Assembly: GCA_013214355.1 (NCBI GenBank)
Contig: JABSSL010000077.1
Coordinates: 93,212-157,211, forward strand
Source of the DNA: Saprospiraceae bacterium
Lineage (GTDB): Bacteria; Bacteroidota; Bacteroidia; Chitinophagales; Saprospiraceae
Length of the DNA stretch: 64,000 bases
Direction of reading: 5' to 3'
Under the pieces are notes generated by a model that was not told the DNA's origin, did not search any database, and saw only the letters and a list, made by a program, of their open reading frames with translations. Positions 30,837 through 39,589 of the stretch are shown here, piece after piece (position 1 is the stretch's first letter; every line of letters starts with the position of its first letter). A program made the position numbers and the translations under genes.

Positions 30837-33545
30837 TTGCTTTTAGAATTTCACATACAATATCACACCCAATGGGGACAACAACTAGCCTTAGTTGGAA
30901 ACCATCCAAGTCTAGGTGAAGGGTCAACAGCGTCAGCCAAAAAACTGACGTATACCCAAGACGGCAATTGGCATACCTCCTTGGAGTTAGCACCCGATTT
31001 CCCTCTGCAATATCAATATGTGTTGCTAGATGATAATTTGAACATTCTGGATGAAGAATGGGGAGATATGCGAACGCTTGATAGTGCCAAGACCGGAACG
31101 AAAAATCTGATAATCTACGATAGCTGGAGAGCCAAGGAGGCATCGGATAATGCTTTGTACAATGCGGCTTTTACGTCCGTTATTTTTAACCCAGGCTTGT
31201 CCAAACGAAAAGACAAGATTGAGCCTTCAGCTGGAAAGATTCACTACGCTATGCGAGCCGTAGCCATTCCAAAGGGTTTGCAAGTTTGTATTTTAGGCAA
31301 TGATCCGAGCCTGGGCAATTGGGATTACTCAAAGCCCTTGCTTCTTAGTAATACCAATTTTCCGACCTGGAGTGGACAGGCTGATCGACCACAGACCGAT
31401 CAGCTGGAATATAAATATGGACTTTATGATCCGTCTGCTAAGAGAGTGGTCCGACTAGAGCAAGGAGGCAACAGGCAATTGGCTCTAGGGAAAATAGAGA
31501 ATAGTAGTGCTGCGCTTCTTGTTGCAGATGAATATATGAAATTGAGTAAGGAGCCATGGAAAGGTGCCGGATTGGCTATTCCTATTTTTTCCTTACGCAG
31601 TCAAGTTGGATTTGGAGTAGGGGAGTTTAATGATCTAAAAGCTTTGGCGGATTGGGCCGAGCAGATCAATATGCAAATGATCCAGGTCTTACCGATCAAC
31701 GATACTACTGCCACCTATACTTGGGTAGATTCTTATCCCTATGCTGCGATTTCAGTATTCGCCTTGCATCCCATGTATCTACATATCCAGGAAGTGGATG
31801 GGTTTAGCGATGTAGTGGATCAAGCCACCTTTTTGGCGGAGCAAAAACAGCTGAATAGCAAAGAAGTGGTGGACTATGAGCAGGTGGTTAAGCTGAAGCT
31901 TAAATATGCCAAGGATATTTTTAAACTCGTCAAAAAGGACTTTCTTCAACAAAAGGAGTTCAAAAAATACCTTAAGGAAAACCAGCATTGGTTAAAGCCT
32001 TATGCTTTGTTCTGCTATTGTAGAGATAAATATGGAACGGCGGATTTCAAGCAATGGTCAGCGCATCATACCTATTCAGAAAGCTTGCTTAAGAAAGGGA
32101 CTAACTCGCGTAGTGCACAATATGAAGAAATTGCTTTCCAATACTTTTTGCAGTATTACCTGGATAAGCAATTAAAGGAAGCGGCAGCTTATACTCGATC
32201 TAAAGGGGTGATCTTGAAAGGTGACATTCCGATCGGTATTTATAGAAATAGTGTGGATGCTTGGACGGCTCCTCAGTTGTATAATATGGATGGACAAGCG
32301 GGAGCTCCACCCGATCCTTTTTCGGCGGCCGGTCAAAACTGGGGCTTCCCCACTTACAATTGGGCGGAGATGTCCAAGGATGGTTACATCTGGTGGCAAA
32401 ACCGACTTCGTCAACTTTCAGATTATTTTGATGCCTTTCGAATTGACCACATCTTAGGTTTTTTTAGGATCTGGGAGATACCCTGGGAACAAGTTGAAGG
32501 TACGATGGGGTACTTCAATCCAGCATTACCCGTTTGGGCAGAAGAATTTGAACAAAGAGGTATTGCTTTTACTGAGGGGAGGTTCTGTGATCCATACATT
32601 ACTGAAGACCTTCTAAAACACTTGTTTGGTGATCGAAATCAAGAGGTGAAGTCTATCTTTTTGAAAAATCAAGAAGACACCGTAAGCCTTCAGATGAAGG
32701 AGGAATTCAATACTCAAAGAAAAGTCAAGGACTTCCTAGAGCTTGAGGAAAACGCTGGATTAAAAGATTTACAAGCGGGCCTATTTACGTTAATTGGAAA
32801 TGTACTTTTCTTCAAAGCAAAAGAGCAAGAAGAGGCGGCTTATCACCCTAGGATTGACAGTACGAAAACAAGTTCTTTCCAAGCGCTATCACCGCAAGAA
32901 CAGCAGAGAGTCCGGGATTTGTACAATGACTACTTTTATCATCGACAAGAACTTTTTTGGCGAGACCAAGCCATGACGAAGCTTCCTGCCATTAAGCGGG
33001 CTACGGATATGTTGATCTGTGGAGAGGACCTGGGAATGGTGCCTGCTTGTGTACCAGGGGTAATGAAAGAACTGGATTTCTTCAGTTTGGAGATCCAACG
33101 TATGTCGAAGAACCCTGCTAGTGAATTCTTACAGGCAGTAGACATTCCCTATTTTTCGGTATGTAGTCCGTCAACTCATGATATGTCTCCGATCAGAGCT
33201 TGGTGGGAGGAAAGTGAAAGAGCTCAAATTCAACGATTTTACCAACAAGAACTTGGTTTTCAAGGAGAGGCACCCTATTTCTGCGAACCCTTTGTAGCTC
33301 AAGCTATTTTTCAACAGCATCTGAATTGGCCAAGTATGTGGGCCGTTTTTCCCATACAAGATATTTTAGCCGTTGATGCTTCTATTCGAAGAGCTAACCC
33401 TTTTGATGAGCGAATTAATGAACCCAGTAATCCACAGCACTACTGGCGATACAGACTGCATATGACACTGGAGGAATTACAGGAGCAGACTAGTCTAAAT
33501 CGTTGGATTCGGGATATGCTTGTGAAAGCAGGTCGGTCTAATTGA
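30837..33545 (+). CDS. malQ: 4-alpha-glucanotransferase with two starch-binding (CBM20) domains
   Basis: 902 residues. Two CBM20-type domains lead (about 1-105, HIQYHTQWGQQLALVGNHPSLGEG; and 115-230, GLQVCILGNDPSLGNWD). The GH77 domain follows: IQVLPINDTTATYTWVDSYPY, nucleophile Asp537 in DAFRIDHILGFFR, acid/base Glu730 in CGEDLGMVP and Asp782 in STHDMSPIRAWW. It transfers alpha-1,4-glucan segments in the cytoplasm, which is needed for maltose/glycogen use. The start is the TTG at 30837, because an in-frame TGA at 30819 precedes it and no ATG lies between. The domain order matches the large bacterial/plant DPE2-type enzymes. It is isolated from other maltose genes here. Confidence 0.94.
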   Translation: MLLEFHIQYHTQWGQQLALVGNHPSLGEGSTASAKKLTYTQDGNWHTSLELAPDFPLQYQYVLLDDNLNILDEEWGDMRTLDSAKTGTKNLIIYDSWRAKEASDNALYNAAFTSVIFNPGLSKRKDKIEPSAGKIHYAMRAVAIPKGLQVCILGNDPSLGNWDYSKPLLLSNTNFPTWSGQADRPQTDQLEYKYGLYDPSAKRVVRLEQGGNRQLALGKIENSSAALLVADEYMKLSKEPWKGAGLAIPIFSLRSQVGFGVGEFNDLKALADWAEQINMQMIQVLPINDTTATYTWVDSYPYAAISVFALHPMYLHIQEVDGFSDVVDQATFLAEQKQLNSKEVVDYEQVVKLKLKYAKDIFKLVKKDFLQQKEFKKYLKENQHWLKPYALFCYCRDKYGTADFKQWSAHHTYSESLLKKGTNSRSAQYEEIAFQYFLQYYLDKQLKEAAAYTRSKGVILKGDIPIGIYRNSVDAWTAPQLYNMDGQAGAPPDPFSAAGQNWGFPTYNWAEMSKDGYIWWQNRLRQLSDYFDAFRIDHILGFFRIWEIPWEQVEGTMGYFNPALPVWAEEFEQRGIAFTEGRFCDPYITEDLLKHLFGDRNQEVKSIFLKNQEDTVSLQMKEEFNTQRKVKDFLELEENAGLKDLQAGLFTLIGNVLFFKAKEQEEAAYHPRIDSTKTSSFQALSPQEQQRVRDLYNDYFYHRQELFWRDQAMTKLPAIKRATDMLICGEDLGMVPACVPGVMKELDFFSLEIQRMSKNPASEFLQAVDIPYFSVCSPSTHDMSPIRAWWEESERAQIQRFYQQELGFQGEAPYFCEPFVAQAIFQQHLNWPSMWAVFPIQDILAVDASIRRANPFDERINEPSNPQHYWRYRLHMTLEELQEQTSLNRWIRDMLVKAGRSN

Positions 33546-33591
33546 GGAAGGAAGCGTAGACTGCCTATTTTGTCCAATATCGATACTTCAT

Positions 33592-34539
33592 ATGATACGA
33601 CTAAGCAATGACCAGTTGCTGGAATTATTAGACTATCCCAGTCTGATAAGTGCTTTGGAGCAAGCTTTTCAAGCAGAAATCACCGTGCCCATGCGGCATC
33701 ATCATGATTATGCGAATCCTACAGCTGGCCCGGATTCTACACTTTTGCTGATGCCTGCTTGGGATGATGGACAGTTCGTGGGGCTAAAAGTTGTGACCAT
33801 CTCACCCAATAATAGTATCTATCAATTGCCAAGTATTCAAGGCAGTTATACCCTATTTGATTTACCGACAGGTCGTTCGATATTGGAGATGGATGCCAAA
33901 GTATTGACTAATCTACGTACTGCTGCTACCTCGGCCTTGGCTTCCCAATTCTTATCTCAGGAAGATTCTAGGCATTTACTAGTGATCGGTACGGGAAGCT
34001 TAGCGCCTTATTTAATTGCTGCTCACGGGAGCATTCGGCCGATAGAGAAAGTGTCTGTGTGGGGAAGAGATGAACAGAAGGCACAAGGGGTGCTGGATGC
34101 TTTAGATGGGAACTCCTACGAGCTCGAGGTGGTTAAGCATCTAGATGAAGCCATTCAAGAAGTGGATATCGTATCTGCGGCTACGATGAGTGTAGATCCT
34201 TTGATTTACGGGCGTTTCTTAAAGCCTGGGCAACACCTGGATCTGGTGGGTTCCTATAGATCAGATATGAGAGAGGCGGATGATGAAGTGATTCGGCTCA
34301 GTACCCTTTTTGTGGACACCTTGCAGGGGGCGCCGAAAGAAAGTGGAGATTTGGCTATTCCATTGGCAACCGGGGTGTGTCAGCTGGAGGATATCCAGGC
34401 GGATCTTTTTGGTTTATGTCGAGGAAAACATCCCGGGCGAACAAGCAAGGAAGAAATTACCTTTTTTAAGTCTGTAGGCCATGCTTTAGAAGATTTAGCC
34501 GCTGCCAAATTGGCTTATGAAAGACATGAACAAAGCTAA
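33592..34539 (+). CDS. Ornithine cyclodeaminase / mu-crystallin family dehydrogenase
   Basis: 315 residues. The family layout is visible: N-terminal LVxL-type substrate part (TVPMRHHHDYAN, GLKVVTISPNN with the catalytic-type Lys, and NLRTAATSALASQFL), then an NAD-binding Rossmann segment (HLLVIGTGSLAPYLIAAHG) and the closing DLAIPLATGV. Members act on imino or amino acids, for example ornithine cyclodeaminase or alanine dehydrogenase, and most in Bacteroidota are uncharacterised. It is cytoplasmic. The start is the ATG at 33592, 46 bp after malQ. It is followed by dapD on the same strand after 155 bp, where a short overlapping frame is not convincing. Confidence 0.86.
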   Translation: MIRLSNDQLLELLDYPSLISALEQAFQAEITVPMRHHHDYANPTAGPDSTLLLMPAWDDGQFVGLKVVTISPNNSIYQLPSIQGSYTLFDLPTGRSILEMDAKVLTNLRTAATSALASQFLSQEDSRHLLVIGTGSLAPYLIAAHGSIRPIEKVSVWGRDEQKAQGVLDALDGNSYELEVVKHLDEAIQEVDIVSAATMSVDPLIYGRFLKPGQHLDLVGSYRSDMREADDEVIRLSTLFVDTLQGAPKESGDLAIPLATGVCQLEDIQADLFGLCRGKHPGRTSKEEITFFKSVGHALEDLAAAKLAYERHEQS

Positions 34540-34694
34540 CCGTAAAGAATATTTGAAATTCAATTGCGATACAAGAACAGGAGCGTTGTTGGATTGTCAA
34601 ACTTTTAGCACAACATTCCTTAAATTCGGCCCTGTTTTTAAAATTACCTGTTCTAAGTCTGCCTCCTTGGCGCTTAGAGAACTAAAAATGAAAA

Positions 34695-35510
34695 ATGGAA
34701 GATTTAAAATCAATCATATCCCAGGCGTGGGACAATAGAGAATTATTGAAAGAAGCTCAGACGCAAGAAGCAGTTCGCGAGGTGATTAACCAGCTTGATC
34801 TAGGAAAATTGCGAGTAGCGGAGCCTGATGGTGACGATTGGAAAGTGAATGATTGGGTGAAGAAGGCTGTGGTAATGTACTTCCCTATTCAAAAGATGGA
34901 AACTATTGAAGTAGGGGCGTTTGAGTTTCACGATAAGATTCCTTTGAAGCGCAATTATGCGGAGAAAGGAGTAAGAGTTGTACCTCATGCTATTGCGCGT
35001 CACGGTGCCTACCTAGAGGCAGGGGTAATCATGATGCCCAGTTATGTAAACATTGGTGCTTGGGTAGGAAGTGGAACAATGGTAGATACTTGGGCAACTG
35101 TGGGTTCCTGTGGACAGATTGGACGGAATGTACATTTGAGCGGAGGAGTAGGTATTGGAGGAGTGTTGGAGCCGCTTCAGGCTACGCCGACTATCATTGA
35201 GGATAATTGTTTCATTGGTTCTAGATGTATTGTAGTAGAAGGAGTGCGAGTTGGAAGAGAATCTGTGTTAGGAGCGAATGTCGTATTGACTAAATCTACC
35301 AGAATTATTGATGTGACGGGAGAGGAAGCAGTCACTTATCGTGGTGAAGTACCTCCACGTTCTGTAGTTATTCCTGGTACCTATACAAAGTCTTTCCCCG
35401 CCGGTGATTATCAAGTGGCTTGCGCTTTGATTATTGGGCAAAGGAAGGAGAGCACGGACAAAAAGGTCTCTTTGAATGAGGCATTACGTGACTTTGATGT
35501 AGCAGTATAA
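34695..35510 (+). CDS. dapD: 2,3,4,5-tetrahydropyridine-2,6-dicarboxylate N-succinyltransferase
   Basis: 271 residues, normal length. N-terminal helical cap (MEDLKSIISQAWDNRELLKEA), then a left-handed beta-helix of hexapeptide repeats (YVNIGAWVGSGTMVDTWATVGSCGQIG, then HLSGGVGIGGVLEP, and NCFIGSRCIVVEGVRVG). The acyl-binding end is RGEVPPRSVVIPGTYTKSFP. It succinylates tetrahydrodipicolinate on the lysine/meso-diaminopimelate path, which supplies peptidoglycan. Its stop overlaps the next start (TAATG), so dapD and pth are translationally coupled. Confidence 0.96.
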   Translation: MEDLKSIISQAWDNRELLKEAQTQEAVREVINQLDLGKLRVAEPDGDDWKVNDWVKKAVVMYFPIQKMETIEVGAFEFHDKIPLKRNYAEKGVRVVPHAIARHGAYLEAGVIMMPSYVNIGAWVGSGTMVDTWATVGSCGQIGRNVHLSGGVGIGGVLEPLQATPTIIEDNCFIGSRCIVVEGVRVGRESVLGANVVLTKSTRIIDVTGEEAVTYRGEVPPRSVVIPGTYTKSFPAGDYQVACALIIGQRKESTDKKVSLNEALRDFDVAV

Positions 35511-36127
35511 TGTTTAAATGGTTAAGAAGTTGGTACCCAGAGACTCCACAAGAGCCAGATCCAATGAAGTATTTGATCGTAGGTTTAGGTAATATGGGCG
35601 TTAAGTATGACGACACGAGACACAATATCGGTTTCGATGTTGTCGACGCCTTAGCTAAGGAACAAAGTGCGGAATGGAAACATGAGCATTTAGGAGATAT
35701 TGCACGAGTGAAGCATAAGGGGCGGACCTTGGTGTTATTGAAGCCATCCACTTATATGAACTTAAGTGGTAAGGCGGTTCGATATTGGATGACTAAGGAG
35801 AAGATTAATAAGGAAAATCTCTTGGTTATCGTTGATGATTTGAATCTAGAGTTTGGCAAGCAACGATTACGTGGCAAGGGCAGTGATGGAGGCCACAACG
35901 GCTTGAAGGATATCAATAGAATGTGTGGAGGGAATAACTATGCTCGGTTACGATTTGGCATAGGTAATGATTTTTCCAAAGGTCGGCAGGTAGATTTTGT
36001 ATTGGGTGAATGGAGTAGTGAGGAACGAGACAAACTTCCTGAATTGATCAAGTACGCTGCAGATACGGCCAAGAGCTTCGCCGCTATTGGCTTGAACTTC
36101 ACCATGAATTCTTTCAATAAAAAGTAA
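35510..36127 (+). CDS. pth: Peptidyl-tRNA hydrolase
   Basis: 205 residues including an N-terminal extension of about 18 residues (MFKWLRSWYPETPQEPDP) before the family start KYLIVGLGNMGVKYDDTRHNIGFDVVDAL. The catalytic His is in TRHNIGFD, and Asn/Asp positions are in KPSTYMNLSGKAV, VDDLNLEFG and GSDGGHNGLKDI. It frees tRNA from stalled peptidyl-tRNA in the cytoplasm. The ATG at 35510 overlaps the dapD stop codon by one base. An ATG 54 bp further in (35564) would give the standard length and could be a second start. Confidence 0.95.
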   Translation: MFKWLRSWYPETPQEPDPMKYLIVGLGNMGVKYDDTRHNIGFDVVDALAKEQSAEWKHEHLGDIARVKHKGRTLVLLKPSTYMNLSGKAVRYWMTKEKINKENLLVIVDDLNLEFGKQRLRGKGSDGGHNGLKDINRMCGGNNYARLRFGIGNDFSKGRQVDFVLGEWSSEERDKLPELIKYAADTAKSFAAIGLNFTMNSFNKK

Positions 36128-36142
36128 GTTTTCTTACCCCAG

Positions 36143-36186
36143 AGCTAGGCTTGAGCTACCATCAGATTGGGGGCTCATGCCTAGCT
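36143..36186. terminator. Bidirectional hairpin between convergent pth and glycosyltransferase
   Basis: AGCTAGGC (36143-36150) pairs with GCCTAGCT (36179-36186), and inside it GAGC pairs with GCTC. The right arm covers the stop codon of the glycosyltransferase. Confidence 0.7.
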
Positions 36187-37278
36187 ATTTAAGCTACGTA
36201 CCGCTTCCTTGAGTAACTCCTGTTGATGCACTACTTCTCGAATTTTTGGATTTGGAGCATATTGTTTAGCATTTGCTAGGGCTTTTTGCAAGTCAAATTC
36301 CTCTTGAGCTTGATGATAAAACCATCCTTTATTGTAACAGATTTCAGCTAGATATTCCTGTTCAGTTTGTCCAGGCGTAGGTACTAGAACCGCTCGTTTG
36401 TTTAGACCCACCAAATCCATAATACTGCTGTAGCCTGATCGGCATAAAACCAGATCTGCCTTTAATAGAATGGCATTAAGCTCCTGCCCTGTTGCAAATG
36501 ATCGTAGAATTACCTGACCCTCCCTTCTTTCTGCCACTTCTACCTCAGCCTTGCCTTGGATCAGGAGTAAAGGTTGATCTAGATGTTGAGCTTGCTCAAT
36601 AATTATTTGTTCAAATCGAGTGCGTTGCGGCTCTGGACCGGAAAGGATGGCAACAATCGAGTACCTTTTCCAGGTGTTTCCCTCTAATTTCTGGGTCATG
36701 CGAGATAATATGCCAAGATAACGATGAGGATGATTAGGGATCGGGCGACTCAAGTCCCCAGCTAAGCGGGGGATAGGCAGCCAATCAGGTATCCAACACT
36801 CATTAAACCTTCGTATTACCCAGTGATTGCAGTGATTTACTAGAAAGGACAGAAAAGGAAATGGCGTTTTAATCCATATTTGATGACTAATGAATATACT
36901 CTTTACCTTAGCACTAAAGCAACCGAACCGACTATCAGAAATAATCAGATCAAGCTGATCATGGTTAATTAAGTCTCTTACCTTCCTGTGTTCTTTGAAT
37001 GCAGCATACAGTATCTTAGGCCACTGCCAGGCTATATTTAGGATCATATTAGAAGAACCATAGCGGACATTATAGGCAGGGAGTTCTATATATGCTAAAC
37101 TTGGAAATTCTATTTGCAAGAGCATTCCTGCCCTACCATCAGCCGCTATTATTACTTCGTGTTCAGCAGCTCGCAAAGCAGTGATCAATGGAATGCAACG
37201 AGCAGCATGACCTAGGCCCCAGTTGAGGACAGCTACTAGAATCCTTTTTTTTGGTACTACAGATGAATTCCTTTCCAT
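36181..37278 (-). CDS. GT-B glycosyltransferase (MurG/GT28-like)
   Basis: 365 residues. The N-terminal nucleotide-fold motif KRILVAVLNWGLGHAARCIPLITAL (GLGH glycine loop, about 12-35) and the C-terminal donor-binding segment (ILLKADLVLCRSGYSSIMDLVGLNKRAVLVPTPGQTEQEYLAE) with CRSGY and PTPGQTEQE motifs are those of MurG/UGT-like enzymes. A UDP-sugar is the likely donor. The acceptor is unknown. Bacteroidota homologues are often annotated only as glycosyltransferases. It may take part in cell-envelope glycan or glycolipid synthesis. It reads opposite to pth and divergently from the lipoprotein gene at 37343. Confidence 0.85.
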   Translation of the reverse strand: MERNSSVVPKKRILVAVLNWGLGHAARCIPLITALRAAEHEVIIAADGRAGMLLQIEFPSLAYIELPAYNVRYGSSNMILNIAWQWPKILYAAFKEHRKVRDLINHDQLDLIISDSRFGCFSAKVKSIFISHQIWIKTPFPFLSFLVNHCNHWVIRRFNECWIPDWLPIPRLAGDLSRPIPNHPHRYLGILSRMTQKLEGNTWKRYSIVAILSGPEPQRTRFEQIIIEQAQHLDQPLLLIQGKAEVEVAERREGQVILRSFATGQELNAILLKADLVLCRSGYSSIMDLVGLNKRAVLVPTPGQTEQEYLAEICYNKGWFYHQAQEEFDLQKALANAKQYAPNPKIREVVHQQELLKEAVRSLNS

Positions 37279-37342
37279 GGCTTTGTGAACTTCAGTTAAG
37301 CTAGGAATTTTGTAGCTTTAAGCTGCTTAAAAAACCTTTCTT

Positions 37343-37468
37343 ATGCAAGTATACGCCAAGCTATCTCTTTTTCTTCAACGTAGATCTATTCTAGCTATTT
37401 CTTTCCTCCTGATGTTGCTGTTTTTGGCGAGCTGTCGAGCAAGTGATTGTGGTTGTCCGATGTATTAA
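37343..37468 (+). CDS. 41-residue lipoprotein with C-terminal DCGCPMY
   Basis: A short frame with ATG at 37343 and TAA at 37466-37468. It encodes a basic N-terminus (QVYAKLSLFLQRRS), a hydrophobic stretch (ILAISFLLMLLFLASC) whose LASC is a good lipobox (acylated Cys31), and only ten more residues, RASDCGCPMY. After acylation the mature peptide would be an 11-residue lipopeptide with two further Cys. It ends 15 bp before the start of the beta-barrel gene at 37484, so they are probably one operon. I recall CGCPMY-type endings in other small Bacteroidota proteins, but could not check. The function is unknown. Confidence 0.6.
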   Translation: MQVYAKLSLFLQRRSILAISFLLMLLFLASCRASDCGCPMY

Positions 37469-37483
37469 AAATGCCTAGCGCCG

Positions 37484-38209
37484 ATGGCCTTTTTCCATTC
37501 CTTATCACGGCTTGCTATACTATTGCTTTTATTGGAAGGCCTTTTGGCGACCCCGCTTTTCAGCCAAAAAAATGAGGAGAAACGCCTAGCACCATCACCT
37601 ACTGCAAATGGAGTATTTCTGGTTCCCAGTGGCTTTGGGCCAGAAAAAGGGGAAGTATACTATCAAAACCTTACTGTATTTTTCAACCAGGTCCAATATG
37701 GAGCTTCGGACCAATTCAGCTTGGGGCTTAGTTTTGAATTGTTAAGTCTCTTTGCAGCCCTAGATAGTGCTCGATATCGCCCTGGGTTTACCATCAGTCC
37801 AAAGGTCACCGTCCCAGTTGAAGGTCAAGATATTCAGCTTGGTTTTGGTGCTATGTTTGTTGAGATTCCAGATACTGATGAATTCTTGGACTTGGGCTTT
37901 GTGCTAGGTACGGGTACTTATGGGCAAGAAGATCGACATATCAGTTTAGGCCTGGGGTTTGGTTTGGTGGAAGGGGAATTTTCCGTTCAACCCATCTATT
38001 TGTTGAGTGGACAATATCGATTGACCAGACGTTGGTATTTCATTTCGGAAAACATTTGGATACCTGCCGCCAAGTTGGGTATGTTCAATTTGGGACTTAG
38101 AGCACGTGGAAGGCAAGTCCACTGGGATTTGGGCTTGATTTTATCTGGAGAAAGAGGCAAGCCATTTGATCGATTTCCAATACTAGGATTGGTAGTCCCT
38201 ATCCCCTAG
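37484..38209 (+). CDS. Outer-membrane beta-barrel-like protein
   Basis: 241 residues, signal peptide to about residue 28 (LAILLLLLEGLLATPLFSQ). The mature chain is amphipathic beta strands with aromatic turns (VYYQNLTVFFNQVQYGASDQFSLGLSFELLSLF, DIQLGFGAMFVEI, HISLGLGFGLVEGEFSVQPIYLL) and ends in a hydrophobic strand (GLVVPIP). It looks like a 10-12-stranded barrel protein. It starts 15 bp after the CGCPMY microlipoprotein. No substrate can be assigned. Confidence 0.78.
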   Translation: MAFFHSLSRLAILLLLLEGLLATPLFSQKNEEKRLAPSPTANGVFLVPSGFGPEKGEVYYQNLTVFFNQVQYGASDQFSLGLSFELLSLFAALDSARYRPGFTISPKVTVPVEGQDIQLGFGAMFVEIPDTDEFLDLGFVLGTGTYGQEDRHISLGLGFGLVEGEFSVQPIYLLSGQYRLTRRWYFISENIWIPAAKLGMFNLGLRARGRQVHWDLGLILSGERGKPFDRFPILGLVVPIP

Positions 38210-38221
38210 CAAAGTAAAGAC

Positions 38222-39325
38222 CTAATCATTAGCTGCTAAGACTTGTTGAACGCTCTTGACGAAATCATCATTAGTAGCTAGATCGAACACGAAACCACTG
38301 AATAATTTACTAATCAGTTCATGCTTCTTTGACGAGAGCTCATTCATCAAAAGAACAACTTGTGCTTGATTCCCATTTTGATCTTCCAAATACAAGATTG
38401 TATTCAGCAGAAAGCCAGTACTGCCGCCTTTGAATCCAATGCTCGAAAATTGTTGATCCAAGCCGGGGTTTTCAGCGAAAGCCCATTCTTCGAATAGGAA
38501 TTTGATCATTTGCTGTAGCTCCTTATCCAGCGCTTTTTTATTCAGTAGCAACTCGGTTATTTTAGCATAATCCTTAGCAGTGGCCTTGGTAAAGTGATCA
38601 GACCAGACCTTAAGAAAGGTTTGATCATTGATCTTTGGGAATTCTAAAGAGATGGTACCTGAGGCTAGTTTTTCGTGAATACTTAAAACCTTCTGGATAT
38701 AAACCGTTCTAGACATTGTATCCATCTGAGCTAGGAAGGTTTTCTTTGGCATTTTTTCAAGATTGTGGCAGAATACTGCAGAGGCACCAAAAGGGAAAAT
38801 AGCTTCGTGTGTCATAAGACCTTTTTCCTGCAACCACTCATTAATGGATGCTAATCCTAGATGCTCCATAAGAAAATCAGCATTGGTATTTGCACTAAAA
38901 CGGATGGCTCCCTGTGCTACATATTTGAGTGCAACTTCTTCCTTTGTAATCCACCCTTCCTCCAATCCGATCGCCTTCCAAGTCTGATAGTTTTCATCAT
39001 CTACATAGAATCGTTTCAAGCTACTTAAAGGAATCTTCTGCTCCGGTTCCACCAAGTGTTTAACTGCCTGCTCCGCAAATACTAAACCGATAACAATTTT
39101 GGAAAGACTGGCTAATGGAAGTTGGGTGTCAATGTTTCTATTAATCACGGTTTCTCCATTCTTAATTAGTAATAGTGCGCTGTCCTCTGGTTTTTCCAGA
39201 AGCTGATCTACAATAGGGTGATGTTGAAGTGTCTTTGGTATACCTACAAAGAATGCTTGGAGGCATCCGATTAGAAATACGATCGAGAGTAAACTATAGT
39301 AAGGTAGAATCTTATTCATGAGCAT
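38222..39325 (-). CDS. Class A beta-lactamase-like serine hydrolase (PBP-type)
   Basis: 367 residues. The N-terminal hydrophobic segment ends in FLIGC (Cys21 may be acylated; otherwise a membrane anchor). SxxK at Ser73-Lys76 (PLASLSKIVIGL), SxN in FSANTNADFL near residue 150, and a KGGSTG motif in place of the usual KTG near residue 290. The class A omega-loop Glu is not evident. This composition suits a D,D-peptidase or esterase more than a true beta-lactamase. It lies 12 bp past the end of the convergent barrel gene. Confidence 0.82.
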   Translation of the reverse strand: MLMNKILPYYSLLSIVFLIGCLQAFFVGIPKTLQHHPIVDQLLEKPEDSALLLIKNGETVINRNIDTQLPLASLSKIVIGLVFAEQAVKHLVEPEQKIPLSSLKRFYVDDENYQTWKAIGLEEGWITKEEVALKYVAQGAIRFSANTNADFLMEHLGLASINEWLQEKGLMTHEAIFPFGASAVFCHNLEKMPKKTFLAQMDTMSRTVYIQKVLSIHEKLASGTISLEFPKINDQTFLKVWSDHFTKATAKDYAKITELLLNKKALDKELQQMIKFLFEEWAFAENPGLDQQFSSIGFKGGSTGFLLNTILYLEDQNGNQAQVVLLMNELSSKKHELISKLFSGFVFDLATNDDFVKSVQQVLAAND

Positions 39326-39589
39326 TCCTTTTGTATAAAGGGGATCTTTCTTTACAAAAGGTTGGGTAAACGGAGGGAGAGGAATACGCCAGTGGCAAGC
39401 TAAATAGCTAATAATGTCAGCCGCATTACTTTTAATTCTGCGGTGTTGGTCGAAGTGTTTTTGGTGGTTTAGGATTCATAGGGATAAATTTTGAATTGGT
39501 CGATTAGTCTTCATTTATAAGGTCTTCGTTGAAGCAAGTGCCGGCATTTATTGCCATTTTCAAAGGAAGTAGTGACAAAAGAAATAGGT

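Noticed and set aside
34517..34738. 73-codon frame overlapping the end of the cyclodeaminase-like gene and the start of dapD
   Set aside because: It overlaps both real genes in another frame, has no recognisable composition or ribosome site, and the dapD start is well supported.
36128..36180. Possible attachment or operator repeats around GAGCTAGGC
   Set aside because: The repeat arms fold into a terminator hairpin between two convergent genes and need no other explanation.
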